Shown: piece after piece, positions 41,729 through 50,254 of the stretch
Numbering within the stretch: position 1 is the stretch's first letter
Layout of the letters: each line of letters opens with the position of its first letter
Source of the DNA: Ectobacillus funiculus
Lineage (GTDB): Bacteria > Bacillota > Bacilli > Bacillales > Bacillaceae_G
NCBI RefSeq assembly: GCF_042429435.1
Contig: NZ_JBHMAF010000189.1
Strand: one strand, 5' to 3'
Length of the DNA: 64,000 nucleotides
Notes under the pieces: generated by a model
Database searches by the model: none
What the model saw: only the letters and a program-made list of their open reading frames with translations
Told to the model about the DNA's origin: nothing
Program-made: the position numbers and the translations under genes

Positions 41729-42472
41729 ATGAAACAATCGCATTTAGTAATGCTTCCCGGCTGGGGGATGGAAAGGGAAGTATTTCAGCCATGTATTGAA
41801 TCGCTCTCTAACATATTCGATCTTTCATTCGTGGAATGGAGGCATATAAAAGCTCCTATCGACTTTGAGGAGCGGGTGATACAAGAGATTACCTCGATTC
41901 ATACACCTATTTTTTTACTCGGCTGGTCATTAGGTACACTGACAGCTCTTAAAGTTGCAAGCCTGTATCCGGAACGTATAAAAGGTCTTATCCTCTTTAG
42001 CGGAACAAGTCGTTTTACAAGCTGTGAACAATATCCTTCAGGCTGGCAGCCACGCGTTGTGAAGCGGATGAAAAAACAATTACAAGAGGATAAAGACAAA
42101 ACACTTACTCTTTTTTATGAAGCTATGTTCTCTCAGCCCGAACAAGACAAAGGACAGCATCATCAGTTTATAGACCTAGTGCAACGAGAATTTCAAGGGG
42201 ATGACATGTTATCTCTTATGGTAGGTCTAGACTATTTAATAGAAACAGACTATAGATCGCTCCTTAATGGGATTAAAACTCCATGCCTATTGATTCATGG
42301 AACGGAGGATACAATCTGTCCGCTTGCGGCTTCTTCTTTTATAAACGACCAGCTTGGAGAAAAAGCCCACTTTTCTATAATGAACGAAACAGGCCATCTC
42401 CCCTTTTTCACAAAACCAGATGAATGCATGCGATTGATCAAAAAATTTGTGCAAAGGATGGAAGATGAATGA
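41729..42472 (+). CDS. bioH: Pimeloyl-ACP methyl ester esterase-type alpha/beta hydrolase
   Basis: This 247-residue alpha/beta hydrolase has the nucleophile elbow GWSLG at about residues 66-70 (Ser), an acid near HGTEDTICP (Asp) at about 189-197 and the catalytic histidine in ETGHLPFF near 217-224. BioH removes the methyl group from pimeloyl-ACP methyl ester to end the synthesis of the biotin precursor. The stop overlaps the bioC start by four bases. The BirA-type operator upstream strongly supports the biotin role, even though the rest of the pathway (bioA, bioD, bioF, bioB) is not in the window. An AAAGGGG site precedes the ATG. Confidence 0.88.
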   Translation: MKQSHLVMLPGWGMEREVFQPCIESLSNIFDLSFVEWRHIKAPIDFEERVIQEITSIHTPIFLLGWSLGTLTALKVASLYPERIKGLILFSGTSRFTSCEQYPSGWQPRVVKRMKKQLQEDKDKTLTLFYEAMFSQPEQDKGQHHQFIDLVQREFQGDDMLSLMVGLDYLIETDYRSLLNGIKTPCLLIHGTEDTICPLAASSFINDQLGEKAHFSIMNETGHLPFFTKPDECMRLIKKFVQRMEDE

Positions 42473-43290
42473 TTAATAAACAGCTCTTAAAAAAGCGATT
42501 TAGTAAGCATGCAAAAACATACGATGACTATGCACATGTTCAAAAAACGATGGCAAAGCAGCTAATAGATTCACTTCCTCAACACTTAGTAGAACGACAG
42601 ATAAATATTCTTGAGATTGGCTGCGGTTCGGGTTACTTGACACAGTTATTATGCAAGGCATTTCCGAAGGCTCGAATTCTTGCGATTGATCTGGCACCTG
42701 GAATGATTGACGTGGCACAAGAACGGATCCAAGAGGAACGTGTTACCTTTTTATGCGGTGATATTGAGGAAATCGTTCTTACTGGCAGCTATGACCTTAT
42801 TCTTTCAAACGCAACCTTTCAATGGCTGAATCATCCTAGGAGGGTGATCCAGCGATTATTTACATTATTAAAGCCTGATGGAATTTTTGCATTTTCCACA
42901 TTTGGAGCCAAAACCTTTCAAGAGCTTCATGCTGCTTATCAGCATGCAAAAGAAAAGCTGGGGCTTCAACTAAACAGTTCCCCAGGGCAATCATTTTATT
43001 CTCTTGAGGAGCTAAATACGCTTTGTAAGCAGGTGCTCAATTCTGCAAATTCATGTTCGTTTGAGATAATCAAAACAGAACAGCTTGAATTAGAGTCGTT
43101 TCCGTCAACGCGCGCTTTTTTCAACTCGATTCAAAAGATTGGAGCAAGTAATAGCAATCAGGAGCACTCCTGCCAACGCCCTTCTTTTCTTCGGGAGTTG
43201 ATGAATCTCTATGAAACTCATTATCGGGACGAAAAGGGGGTAAGAGCTACATATCATTGTTTATTTATAACAATTGTGAAGGGGACGTAA
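42469..43290 (+). CDS. bioC: Malonyl-ACP O-methyltransferase
   Basis: BioC methylates malonyl-ACP using S-adenosylmethionine, so that fatty acid synthesis can build the pimeloyl chain. The 273-residue protein begins MINKQLLKKRFSKHAKTYDD, the usual start of BioC proteins. It has the SAM-binding motif ILEIGCGSGYLTQLL at about residues 45-59, then AIDLAPGMIDVA and LILSNATFQWLNHPRR near 107-122. It is translationally coupled to bioH through an ATGA overlap. It is present without the other biotin genes, so the locus is split from the rest of the pathway. Confidence 0.93.
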   Translation: MINKQLLKKRFSKHAKTYDDYAHVQKTMAKQLIDSLPQHLVERQINILEIGCGSGYLTQLLCKAFPKARILAIDLAPGMIDVAQERIQEERVTFLCGDIEEIVLTGSYDLILSNATFQWLNHPRRVIQRLFTLLKPDGIFAFSTFGAKTFQELHAAYQHAKEKLGLQLNSSPGQSFYSLEELNTLCKQVLNSANSCSFEIIKTEQLELESFPSTRAFFNSIQKIGASNSNQEHSCQRPSFLRELMNLYETHYRDEKGVRATYHCLFITIVKGT

Positions 43291-43390
43291 CTGTTTCTAT
43301 AAGAGTCGTTTTCCAGTGCGGTTACTCTACATAACAATTGTAGAATTCTCTATTAACACACTGCTAAGCTATTATCAGTAATCAACCGCA

Positions 43391-43420
43391 ACAAGCCCTT
43401 GTGAAATCACAAGGGCTTGT
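43391..43420. repeat. Perfect 13-bp inverted repeat after bioC
   Basis: ACAAGCCCTTGTG (43391-43403) and CACAAGGGCTTGT (43408-43420) pair perfectly across a four-base loop between convergent genes. It is placed like a terminator but lacks a T run on both sides, so its function is left open. Confidence 0.6.
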
Positions 43421-43473
43421 CGACATGCTTATATTAGCAACCATTTTAATCACAGATCAAGAATTAGAACGAA

Positions 43474-44178
43474 CTAACCCTGTTTAACTATTTCCAATAT
43501 AGATAACAGCTGCTCAATTTCTGCTAACGGTGTATGCTCGGTATCCGGTTGTCTTTTTCGGTGATTATACCAAATGGACTGCCAACCCGCCTTAGAAGAT
43601 CCTACAATATCATTTGTCCAAGAGTCTCCAATATAAAGGATATGATCTGGAGCACAGTCTACCGTTTTCGCAGCTTCATGGAAAATTCGTGGATCTGGCT
43701 TTGCATGTCCTACCGCATCAGATACAAATATACGATGCTCTGGAATATATTTCGTAATACCAAGGCATTTCATTTTATTCCTTTGATGTGCAGTAGGTCC
43801 ATTTGTAATAATGCCAAGCTCAAACCCTTGATTGGAAAGTGTTGTCAATAATTCAGGTACCTCTGGAAATAGCTCAATGGCGTTCAAAGCAGCTTCGTAT
43901 TGAAGTTGGAATTGCTGAGCAACCTCGTTAGAGATGCTAATTTCATATTCTTTTAACGCTAATACCATTCTTTGCACACGAAGCTCTTCCAAGGTTAGCC
44001 GATTTTGACAATAATCTTCCCACAGTAAATCGCTAAAATATCTAAATTTCTTATATGTATCTTCTGGAGCGAGAATTTCCGCATGCTCCGGGAACATTTT
44101 ATGCAATGAATCAGTAAACGGCTTTTGATGATCATGCAACGTGTCGTCTAAATCGAAAAAAATTGCTTTAATAGCCAT
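43474..44178 (-). CDS. HAD-superfamily phosphatase (YjjG/haloacid dehalogenase type)
   Basis: This 234-residue protein begins MAIKAIFFDLDDTLHDHQKP, containing HAD motif I (DLDDT). It has motif II near LGIITNGPT at about residues 118-126, motif III lysine in AVGHAKPDPRIF and motif IV in YIGDSWTNDIVGS. A helical cap of about 75 residues follows motif I, as in subfamily I. These enzymes dephosphorylate small metabolites or nucleotides; YjjG-type proteins act on damaged pyrimidine nucleotides, but the substrate here is not certain. It is a single gene. Confidence 0.85.
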   Translation of the reverse strand: MAIKAIFFDLDDTLHDHQKPFTDSLHKMFPEHAEILAPEDTYKKFRYFSDLLWEDYCQNRLTLEELRVQRMVLALKEYEISISNEVAQQFQLQYEAALNAIELFPEVPELLTTLSNQGFELGIITNGPTAHQRNKMKCLGITKYIPEHRIFVSDAVGHAKPDPRIFHEAAKTVDCAPDHILYIGDSWTNDIVGSSKAGWQSIWYNHRKRQPDTEHTPLAEIEQLLSILEIVKQG

Positions 44179-44253
44179 ATTTATATTCCTCCAGTCAATT
44201 GATACCTCCTCTTATTATAGCAAATATTCATTGTAATATTGCATAGGTTGCAT

Positions 44254-44390
44254 AAAGAAAACTTGCAGATTGGCGAGCCCTGCTCCCCAGCGAAGACAGC
44301 GGCGTAGCCCTACTTATACTGTATTCCTGAAATTTTCGACTACGTCAAATTCACCTCTAGCTGGAAATTTATACTTTCTTACAGTGCAAG
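44254..44390 (-). repeat. Full copy of the two-hairpin repeat, reverse orientation
   Basis: The copy runs from AAAACTTGCAGATTGGCGAG through CGAAGACAGCGGCGTAGCCC, ATACTGTATTCCTGAAATTT and CGACTACGTCAAATTCACC to TTTATACTTTCTTACAGTGC. It lies between the end of the dextranase-type gene and the start of the HAD gene. Confidence 0.88.
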
Positions 44391-44444
44391 GTCCTCTCTG
44401 TAAAATCACAGGGAGCTCGCCAATAGTCTAATCCATCTTAGGAC

Positions 44445-47400
44445 TTACCATTTTATTTTAGAAACTTTATTGCCTTGCAGCCCATCACGATCAATTATAA
44501 GCATTTCCCAATATTCTAAACTAGGAAGCGTGATGACTACATCTGTATTGTCCCACTTGTATGGAATTTCTCTTAACTCCCCATTGTCATGATCAGGGCT
44601 TGCTGTATAAACCTTCAGATTAGGTAATTCCTGTGCATTCTTTCCTACTGGATATCTTACAGTTAATTCTGGATATTTCATCGGCTTAGCTGCTGCATTT
44701 CTCCAGTTTGCATCATTATTAAGCAGATTGATGAGATGAATTGCATCGTAACCTGCAAGTCCATTACTATTTTTGTAGCTTCTTGTGATTGACCAAATTG
44801 TGTTGCTTGCTCCATCTTTACTTACTTGCAGTGGTTGTCCATTGTTCGTTACTGTAACAGCTTGATCTACTTTCTTGCTGTCAAACAGGATGTTTTCATA
44901 GGCCGCAAAGAACTTATAGTAATCTTTCATTGACTCTTTAAGAGAGCCAGTCATTTTTTTACTGCGATTTGGATAATATTCATGAGCCAACATGTTAGGG
45001 CCTTCTTCAAACTTTTCTGCTGTACCAATTTCAATATGAGTAGCACCCATGGCAGCTAAGCCTGCATCCATTAAGCGTACAGACGGCTCATCAAACAATC
45101 CGACTGTCATTCGACGCAATTGAATGGTTCCTTTTTGGCCTGCCTCTTGCTTCAATGTTACTTTATGTTTTCCGGCTGTTAAATTTGGCAGTACAATGTA
45201 GCCGTCTTCGCTGTAAGAATCCACATTTCCTGTACTTTTAAATGTAACAACATACGGAGTCCCTTTATCATCTAATACAGGTTTTCCATCAATGTAAATG
45301 GTACGAGCTGTATCCGCTCCTGCATTAGAGTATGTGAAGATAAAGCTAGCCTCTCCCTTTTCCGCTAAATTTACGTCAAAGCCCACTTCGTCTCCTATAT
45401 GACCAAAATTTATTAATGTACCGTTAGAGATGTGCATTGGCGGAAGGACAGTTGCCGATTCAGCATGGTATTTTTTACTTCCTAATTGTAGATAATCAAG
45501 CTTCACCCCATCATCATCAACGTTTTCGACTTTAATGGATATTTTGTTTTTCCCTTGTTGTAAAGGAACTCCAGCCATTGTAGTGTCTTTCCACTCGTTG
45601 CTATAAGGGAAGCCAATGCTTTCGATTTTCTTCTCATTTACATACACAGCACGATTAGCAGTTCGCTGCGAGCCGGAGTCATTATTATACCTCCATACCA
45701 AGTCATAGCTCCCTGCTTGCGGAGCATCAACTTCAAATGTTAAGAAATCTCCTTCGTCTTTAAAGTCATACACATGACCTACAGTCGTTGTGATTCCATG
45801 ACCTTCAGGAGCAAATGCTGCTTCTTCAACTTGATATTCTTCATCACCAATGAGCAAGCTATCTAAATTGATATACTCCCCATTCGAAGCCAGTTCAAAT
45901 ACAACTTCATGCTGACCAGCAGGCACAGTTGCTTTGATTGCCTTTTCAACCATTGCACCATTCCAACCGCCTGGTGTACTTGCAAATATATTTTCAGAAA
46001 TTGTTTTTCCATCCACATATGCATTATTTGCCGGAATTAACTTTCCATCTACATAAATGTTTACTTTTGGATTATTACCAGATCTGTATTTAAATCGAAG
46101 TGTATCCGTCTCTTGTTGGTTGTTAACGGTGAAAATAACGCGTTGCCCTGCATTTCCAAGATTATTTGTATAACCAGGGACTACTGTAACTTGGCTTGTT
46201 TTTGTTACTACTGGACTCCATCCCACCTCTGCTTGCTCGGCTTCTCTCACTGTGCCGTTCAGCTCAAATTTATCTAGCTCTATTCCTGTTGTAGCTGTTT
46301 CATTTTCCATCTTTACTTGAAGCTCATTTTTCCCTTGATACAGGTGGACTTGTGCCTCGGCTTTGCCCCAAGCATCTCCAGTTGTCTGAGGGAAAGTAAT
46401 CGTTCCAGCTTTTTTACCATTCACAACTAGGCTTCGTTTTGTTTCCTCGCCAGCATTTTTATAATAAATAGTAATTGGCGCCTCTTGAGATTGATCCGAA
46501 TCCACGTTGAATGATACAAAATCTCCTTGTTGCTTAAAATTAGTAAGTCGATCATCCGATTTTTCTACTATAGGCTGTTTCGTTTGCTGCCATCCGATAG
46601 TAGCTTTTTCTGCCTGGTACCGTGTATCCCCAACTGTCATATAATCGACCTTTGTACCTGTATCAGTTGCACCTCCTACCTTTAACACGACTTTATTTTC
46701 TCCTGCTTTTAAGGGCACCTCAATATCTTTGGAGTTTTGGAACGACTCCCAACTGCCGGTAGGCTCAAGTTTCACCGCATCGCTTACAAGCTCGCCATTC
46801 ACATACAAATGGCGATTTACGGCTACTCGTTCTACGCTGTATCCGAAGCTAATCGGGTAAGAGCCAGCTTTATCTACGTTAGCAGTAAACTCGATGAAGT
46901 CTCCATCCACTTCAAAGTTATACACATGTCCATATTTATCTACCTTACAACTGATAAGTTCAGCATCTTCAGCTTCATATTCTTTCTCAAAGGAATCTTT
47001 TTTTACGACGAGGCTATCTACATTTAACCAAAGGTTATTCGTATTTAATTGAAGCTTAATTTCATTTTTGCCTTTTGCTAACTCTACTGACAGGTTTTTC
47101 ACTCCAATAGGATTTCCCCAGCCTGTTTTTTCATTAAAAGGTATTGTACTCACTGCGATTTGGTTATTGACCGATAATTTACCTTCCGGGCTTTCACCAT
47201 TATCATGTCCATATTTAAGAGCTAAATCATATGTTCCTGCTTCAGGTACATCCACTGTCCAAATAATTTGATCTTCATCTTGCTTCCCAAAATCCCCAAC
47301 CCAACCAGGAACCTTTTGAATACTTGATGCAACCTGTTCTAACCTTGGAACATCTTTCACGTCTGCAGCCTCATAGTGATCGCCGGTAGCCTGCTTGTAA

Positions 47401-48725
47401 TTCATATAACCAGCAATTACAACTGCTTTTCCGCCATTCGTCGCCCGAGTTTCTTCTACAACTTTTAGTAGATCGCGATAATTGTCTTTGTCCTGCCAAA
47501 TTTCACTATAGTCGAAATCTGTTTTCGTAGATGGAACAGGGACATCCTTATATCCTTCATTTCCTCCAACCATATTAAAGGTTACAAAGCTTTTCTTATC
47601 ATCATTGTTTACTAAGGAATCTTTTACAGAATTGATTAGAGAATCATAGTCCTTAGAAAAATAACGTTTCTCCCCATTGTAATCGTATAAGTAATCATTA
47701 TCATGCGCGCCCCATTGATCTAAATGAATTCCGTCAAAGCCAAATTCATTTACACTTCTAACGAACTCTTTATTAATATAAGCTTGCCATTCTAGATTAC
47801 CTGGATCCTGAAGATACAGCCCTGTATTCACCCAGTCAAAGAAAAACCCTTCCTGGTCGACGGGTTTAGGATTTGGGAATTGGGCATTCTTTCGATACAG
47901 CCCCCACTCCTTTTTCACTCCAAAATCCTCATAATTTTCCCTAGCTGCGTAGTTCATTTGATAGGCCATAGCTGCTGCATTATATTTCTGAGCGGCCTGA
48001 ACTTGTTGTTTTACTGCTAATGGGTAGAGTTTTCTCCCCAATAAGTCTGAATACGATGTGGCTGAGGTAATGTTTTCTGTAATGAAATTTCCGTCTTTAT
48101 CTAGAATCGGTTTTCCCTTGTCATCTGTTTTGGAATAAACAGATACATCATGACGCCACATCCAGTCGTAAAATTGAAAGCTGTTTAAATAGTATTCTTG
48201 CGTAAGCTGCTTCATTTTCTTATCACTTTCGGCTGCTGACTCTTGAGGAAATTCTGTTGCATACCCATAACGAGGGAAGCGTGTCCAATTACTTGATACA
48301 TCGATAGCTGCTGTTAAGGTTTGATTTGACCCTTCAATGGATGCCTTTACAAGATATCCGCTAAAGTCTGTAGAAGGAGGAACCCACTTTATTTCCACTC
48401 CTTTTAGGTTCTTCTTAATCTGAATATTCCTCTTCCCTTCCGCTACTTTCTCATTTAAATGATAGACCTCCAAATTCAGAGTTCCTTTCCATTCACGGGA
48501 TGAGTCAAAAAGCAATGACATGGTTACCTCTTCATCTGGATTATAGCGTGCTTTGTCTACTAAAAATGCTTGAATTGGTTCAGCAGGCAGCTGCTTTTTG
48601 GTTGCTTGGGTTTCTTGGACGGATACCTTCTGTGTTTGAGCGTTTGTAACTGGCGCCGATAAAGCAAAGTTCAAAGCTGCCAAACCAATAAGAGATGCCT
48701 TTCGCTTATGCTTAAAAACCTTCAT
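44445..48725 (-). CDS. Secreted GH66 enzyme (dextranase or cycloisomalto-oligosaccharide glucanotransferase) with six nested carbohydrate-binding modules
   Basis: This 1426-residue exported protein has a signal peptide at residues 1-29 ending NAQ. It has an Ig-like domain at about 50-145 and a GH66 barrel with nucleophile Asp336 in GFDGIHLDQWG and acid/base Glu408 in FDYSEIWQ. At about residue 450 the barrel is interrupted by roughly 760 residues. These contain six modules of about 125 residues, each opening with a YEAED- or YQVEE-like strand and ending in a (K)LDYxxLG/NLDSLxIG motif, as in CBM35-type domains. The barrel resumes near 1211 with SVRLMDAGLAAMGATHIEIG, then a C-terminal sandwich. 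Characterised GH66 glucanotransferases have one such insert. It probably acts on dextran. Confidence 0.92.
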   Translation of the reverse strand: MKVFKHKRKASLIGLAALNFALSAPVTNAQTQKVSVQETQATKKQLPAEPIQAFLVDKARYNPDEEVTMSLLFDSSREWKGTLNLEVYHLNEKVAEGKRNIQIKKNLKGVEIKWVPPSTDFSGYLVKASIEGSNQTLTAAIDVSSNWTRFPRYGYATEFPQESAAESDKKMKQLTQEYYLNSFQFYDWMWRHDVSVYSKTDDKGKPILDKDGNFITENITSATSYSDLLGRKLYPLAVKQQVQAAQKYNAAAMAYQMNYAARENYEDFGVKKEWGLYRKNAQFPNPKPVDQEGFFFDWVNTGLYLQDPGNLEWQAYINKEFVRSVNEFGFDGIHLDQWGAHDNDYLYDYNGEKRYFSKDYDSLINSVKDSLVNNDDKKSFVTFNMVGGNEGYKDVPVPSTKTDFDYSEIWQDKDNYRDLLKVVEETRATNGGKAVVIAGYMNYKQATGDHYEAADVKDVPRLEQVASSIQKVPGWVGDFGKQDEDQIIWTVDVPEAGTYDLALKYGHDNGESPEGKLSVNNQIAVSTIPFNEKTGWGNPIGVKNLSVELAKGKNEIKLQLNTNNLWLNVDSLVVKKDSFEKEYEAEDAELISCKVDKYGHVYNFEVDGDFIEFTANVDKAGSYPISFGYSVERVAVNRHLYVNGELVSDAVKLEPTGSWESFQNSKDIEVPLKAGENKVVLKVGGATDTGTKVDYMTVGDTRYQAEKATIGWQQTKQPIVEKSDDRLTNFKQQGDFVSFNVDSDQSQEAPITIYYKNAGEETKRSLVVNGKKAGTITFPQTTGDAWGKAEAQVHLYQGKNELQVKMENETATTGIELDKFELNGTVREAEQAEVGWSPVVTKTSQVTVVPGYTNNLGNAGQRVIFTVNNQQETDTLRFKYRSGNNPKVNIYVDGKLIPANNAYVDGKTISENIFASTPGGWNGAMVEKAIKATVPAGQHEVVFELASNGEYINLDSLLIGDEEYQVEEAAFAPEGHGITTTVGHVYDFKDEGDFLTFEVDAPQAGSYDLVWRYNNDSGSQRTANRAVYVNEKKIESIGFPYSNEWKDTTMAGVPLQQGKNKISIKVENVDDDGVKLDYLQLGSKKYHAESATVLPPMHISNGTLINFGHIGDEVGFDVNLAEKGEASFIFTYSNAGADTARTIYIDGKPVLDDKGTPYVVTFKSTGNVDSYSEDGYIVLPNLTAGKHKVTLKQEAGQKGTIQLRRMTVGLFDEPSVRLMDAGLAAMGATHIEIGTAEKFEEGPNMLAHEYYPNRSKKMTGSLKESMKDYYKFFAAYENILFDSKKVDQAVTVTNNGQPLQVSKDGASNTIWSITRSYKNSNGLAGYDAIHLINLLNNDANWRNAAAKPMKYPELTVRYPVGKNAQELPNLKVYTASPDHDNGELREIPYKWDNTDVVITLPSLEYWEMLIIDRDGLQGNKVSKIKW

Positions 48726-48908
48726 ACTCTTCCTCCTCTAAATCGTTTTATTTTCATTTTAAAATAAATTATATATTTAATATTTACTAGCTTGTTGTAA
48801 GGCTATCAAATATTAACAACTTGGTTAGGTGTGTGAAGCTCTGGCAAGCTATCATAAGAGATACTTACAGGCTCAGCCATGTTGCTAGACTTAATAATGA
48901 AACATTTG

Positions 48909-49082
48909 TTAAGAGCTGATCGCATGCACTATCCTTTGCAACATTACAATTTTCTTATCTAATTGCTGGCTCATCTTTATTACATCAGGATTAGAGAACC
49001 CTTTTTTCTTTACCAATTCATACAGGTCTAAGCGATGATTATCTATACTTTTACTTAAATCTAGTGCTTTCTTTAAAATCAT
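48909..49082 (-). CDS. Spo0E-family aspartyl-phosphate phosphatase
   Basis: This 57-residue protein (MILKKALDLSKSIDNHRLDL to VHAISS) has the Spo0E family helices, with LYELVKKKGFSNPDVIKMSQ followed by QLDKKI, carrying the SxxLD signature. Such small proteins remove the phosphate from Spo0A~P and delay sporulation. The ATG at 49082 lies behind AAAGGAAAG. The gene stands between a conserved control module (49186-49325) and the GH66 gene, in the same direction as the latter, so sugar supply could be linked to sporulation timing; this link is inference. Confidence 0.78.
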   Translation of the reverse strand: MILKKALDLSKSIDNHRLDLYELVKKKGFSNPDVIKMSQQLDKKIVMLQRIVHAISS

Positions 49083-49185
49083 TATTGTTCTTTCCTTTCT
49101 ACCATTTTCAGAGATTTTATAGCCTCTCTACGTAAATACTTTCTAGAATTTCTAAATTAAACTTTAAGAATATCTGGTACATGAT

Positions 49186-49325
49186 TATTTTCTTATAAAA
49201 TCAATCCTTGTGTAACCGTTATCATTTTGGTGAAGGTGTCTTATTTTAAGATGTTTTTAAATAGAAAAAATTAAAAGCTGAAAAAGGTGTTTTTTTACAA
49301 AGGATAGAGAAATATAAAACACTTT
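49186..49325. promoter_or_regulatory. Conserved control module A (shared with 62361-62503)
   Basis: In order, with the same spacing as in the other copy, there are TTATTTTCTTATAAA (49186), a cre site TGTAACCGTTATCA (49211-49224), GGTGTCTTATTTT (49235), GGTGTTTTTTTA (49286) and ATATAAAACACTTT (49312). The last two form a dyad of AAAAAGTGT-type arms. It lies upstream of the spo0E-like and GH66 genes. Confidence 0.75.
49211..49224. promoter_or_regulatory. cre site (CcpA operator)
   Basis: TGTAACCGTTATCA matches the consensus TGWAANCGNTNWCA at every defined position. It lies inside control module A upstream of the spo0E-like and GH66 genes and suggests carbon catabolite repression. Confidence 0.72.
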
Positions 49326-49440
49326 TTAAGAGGATAATTCCCCCCTTTAGAAATGCAGCATAAGTATCACTTATCTAGATTCCTCTCCAATTACTAAGGA
49401 AGAAAGCAGGTTTTTATGCTTGTACAACTTCTATGTGTGG

Positions 49441-49569
49441 AGAAAACTCGCCGATTGGCGAGCCGTTAGGTGAAGACAGAGGCATAGTTGCACTTACACT
49501 GTATAATAAAATTTCCGACTACGTCGAATCACTTCTAGCTGGAAATTTATACTTTTCTACAGTGTAAAG
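49441..49569 (-). repeat. Full copy of the two-hairpin repeat, reverse orientation
   Basis: The copy begins with AAAACTCGCCGATTGGCGAG, continues through GTGAAGACAGAGGCATAGTT and TTACACTGTA, and ends with TTTTCTACAGTGTAAAG. Both terminal arms are intact. It lies just beyond the terminator of the 74-residue gene. Confidence 0.88.
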
Positions 49570-49571
49570 AA

Positions 49572-49595
49572 AAAAGGGAGCTCTTAAGCTCCCTG
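49572..49595 (-). terminator. Rho-independent terminator of the 74-residue gene
   Basis: AGGGAGCTTAAGAGCTCCCT forms a hairpin around 49576-49595 and is followed on the minus strand by TTTTTTC. The stop codon TAA of the gene lies inside the hairpin. Confidence 0.85.
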
Positions 49596-49808
49596 TGGAT
49601 GTGTATCTAATTCGTATAGGTAAAAATTAATGATTCTGCAAAGTTCGACTAACTTATCCTGCCTGCTTACACAGACAAATAACCCGTTTTTAAATTCAAT
49701 CTCACCCGTTCCCAAGTAGAAGATACCATTTTTGTAATACGCATCAATCCCAGCAATTCGTTTTAAATCGTATAGTACGAGTGGAATTTTACTTGTATGA
49801 ATACCCAT
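49584..49808 (-). CDS. Protein of unknown function (74 aa)
   Basis: This 74-residue protein begins MGIHTSKIPLVLYDLKRIAG and contains DAYYKNGIFYLGTGEIEFKN, followed by a short alpha/beta part with two cysteines (CVSRQ and LCRI). No signal peptide, membrane segment or known family was recognised. It has its own terminator, which includes its stop codon. A cre site lies 34 bases upstream of the start, so it is probably under carbon control. It sits within the alpha-glucan locus between the binding-protein gene and the GH66 gene. Confidence 0.6.
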   Translation of the reverse strand: MGIHTSKIPLVLYDLKRIAGIDAYYKNGIFYLGTGEIEFKNGLFVCVSRQDKLVELCRIINFYLYELDTHPQGA

Positions 49809-49841
49809 AATTGTATCTCCTTTTCTAAATGTTCTACTCTT

Positions 49842-49855
49842 ATGATAACGCTTAC
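49842..49855. promoter_or_regulatory. cre-like site upstream of the 74-residue gene
   Basis: TGATAACGCTTACA matches the CcpA consensus TGWAANCGNTNWCA with a single mismatch. It is 34 bases upstream of the start codon. Confidence 0.65.
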
Positions 49856-49979
49856 AACCAACTTCTGTAAATATCTAAATAGTTGGTTTTTAATCAGATT
49901 TCATCCATATTTTAGAATTCTCTTTTCAAGTTGACTGCTTCTTAAGAATCCTGAGTTTCATTATCGTTTATTTCAATGA

Positions 49980-50111
49980 AGAAAACTCGCCGATTGGCGA
50001 ACCCTGCCTTTGGGCGAAGGCAGAGGCGTAGCCCTACTTATCCTGCATTTCTAAAATTTCTCACTACGTCGAATGGTCTCCCAGCTAGAAATTTCTTTCT
50101 TAAAGTGTAAG
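49980..50111 (-). repeat. Copy of the two-hairpin repeat, reverse orientation
   Basis: The copy runs from AAAACTCGCCGATTGGCGAA through GGGCGAAGGCAGAGGCGTAG to CTACGTCGAATGG, CTAGAAATTTC and TTAAAGTGTAAG. One outer arm has decayed. It lies between the binding-protein gene (50255-51532) and the 74-residue gene. Confidence 0.85.
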
Positions 50112-50254
50112 AAAGCGTAAACTATGAATGATATAGTCTACGCTCCTTTGGTATAATTTATTCATCTATTAACGGGCATTAACCCCATTTTGATAGTGAG
50201 ATTGATATCATTCCTAAGCAGACACACCTTTTTTCTACCATTTTTTCTCCATAT

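Larger units (their letters stand above)
49809..50254. other. Intergenic region with cre-like site and repeat
   Basis: The region holds the cre-like site at 49842-49855 and a repeat copy at 49980-50111. No gene was seen. The terminator of the upstream transporter-regulator operon was not clearly identified. Confidence 0.5.

Noticed and set aside
43391..43420. Hairpin after bioC as a rho-independent terminator
   Set aside because: The stem is perfect but no uridine run follows on either strand, so it was listed only as an inverted repeat.
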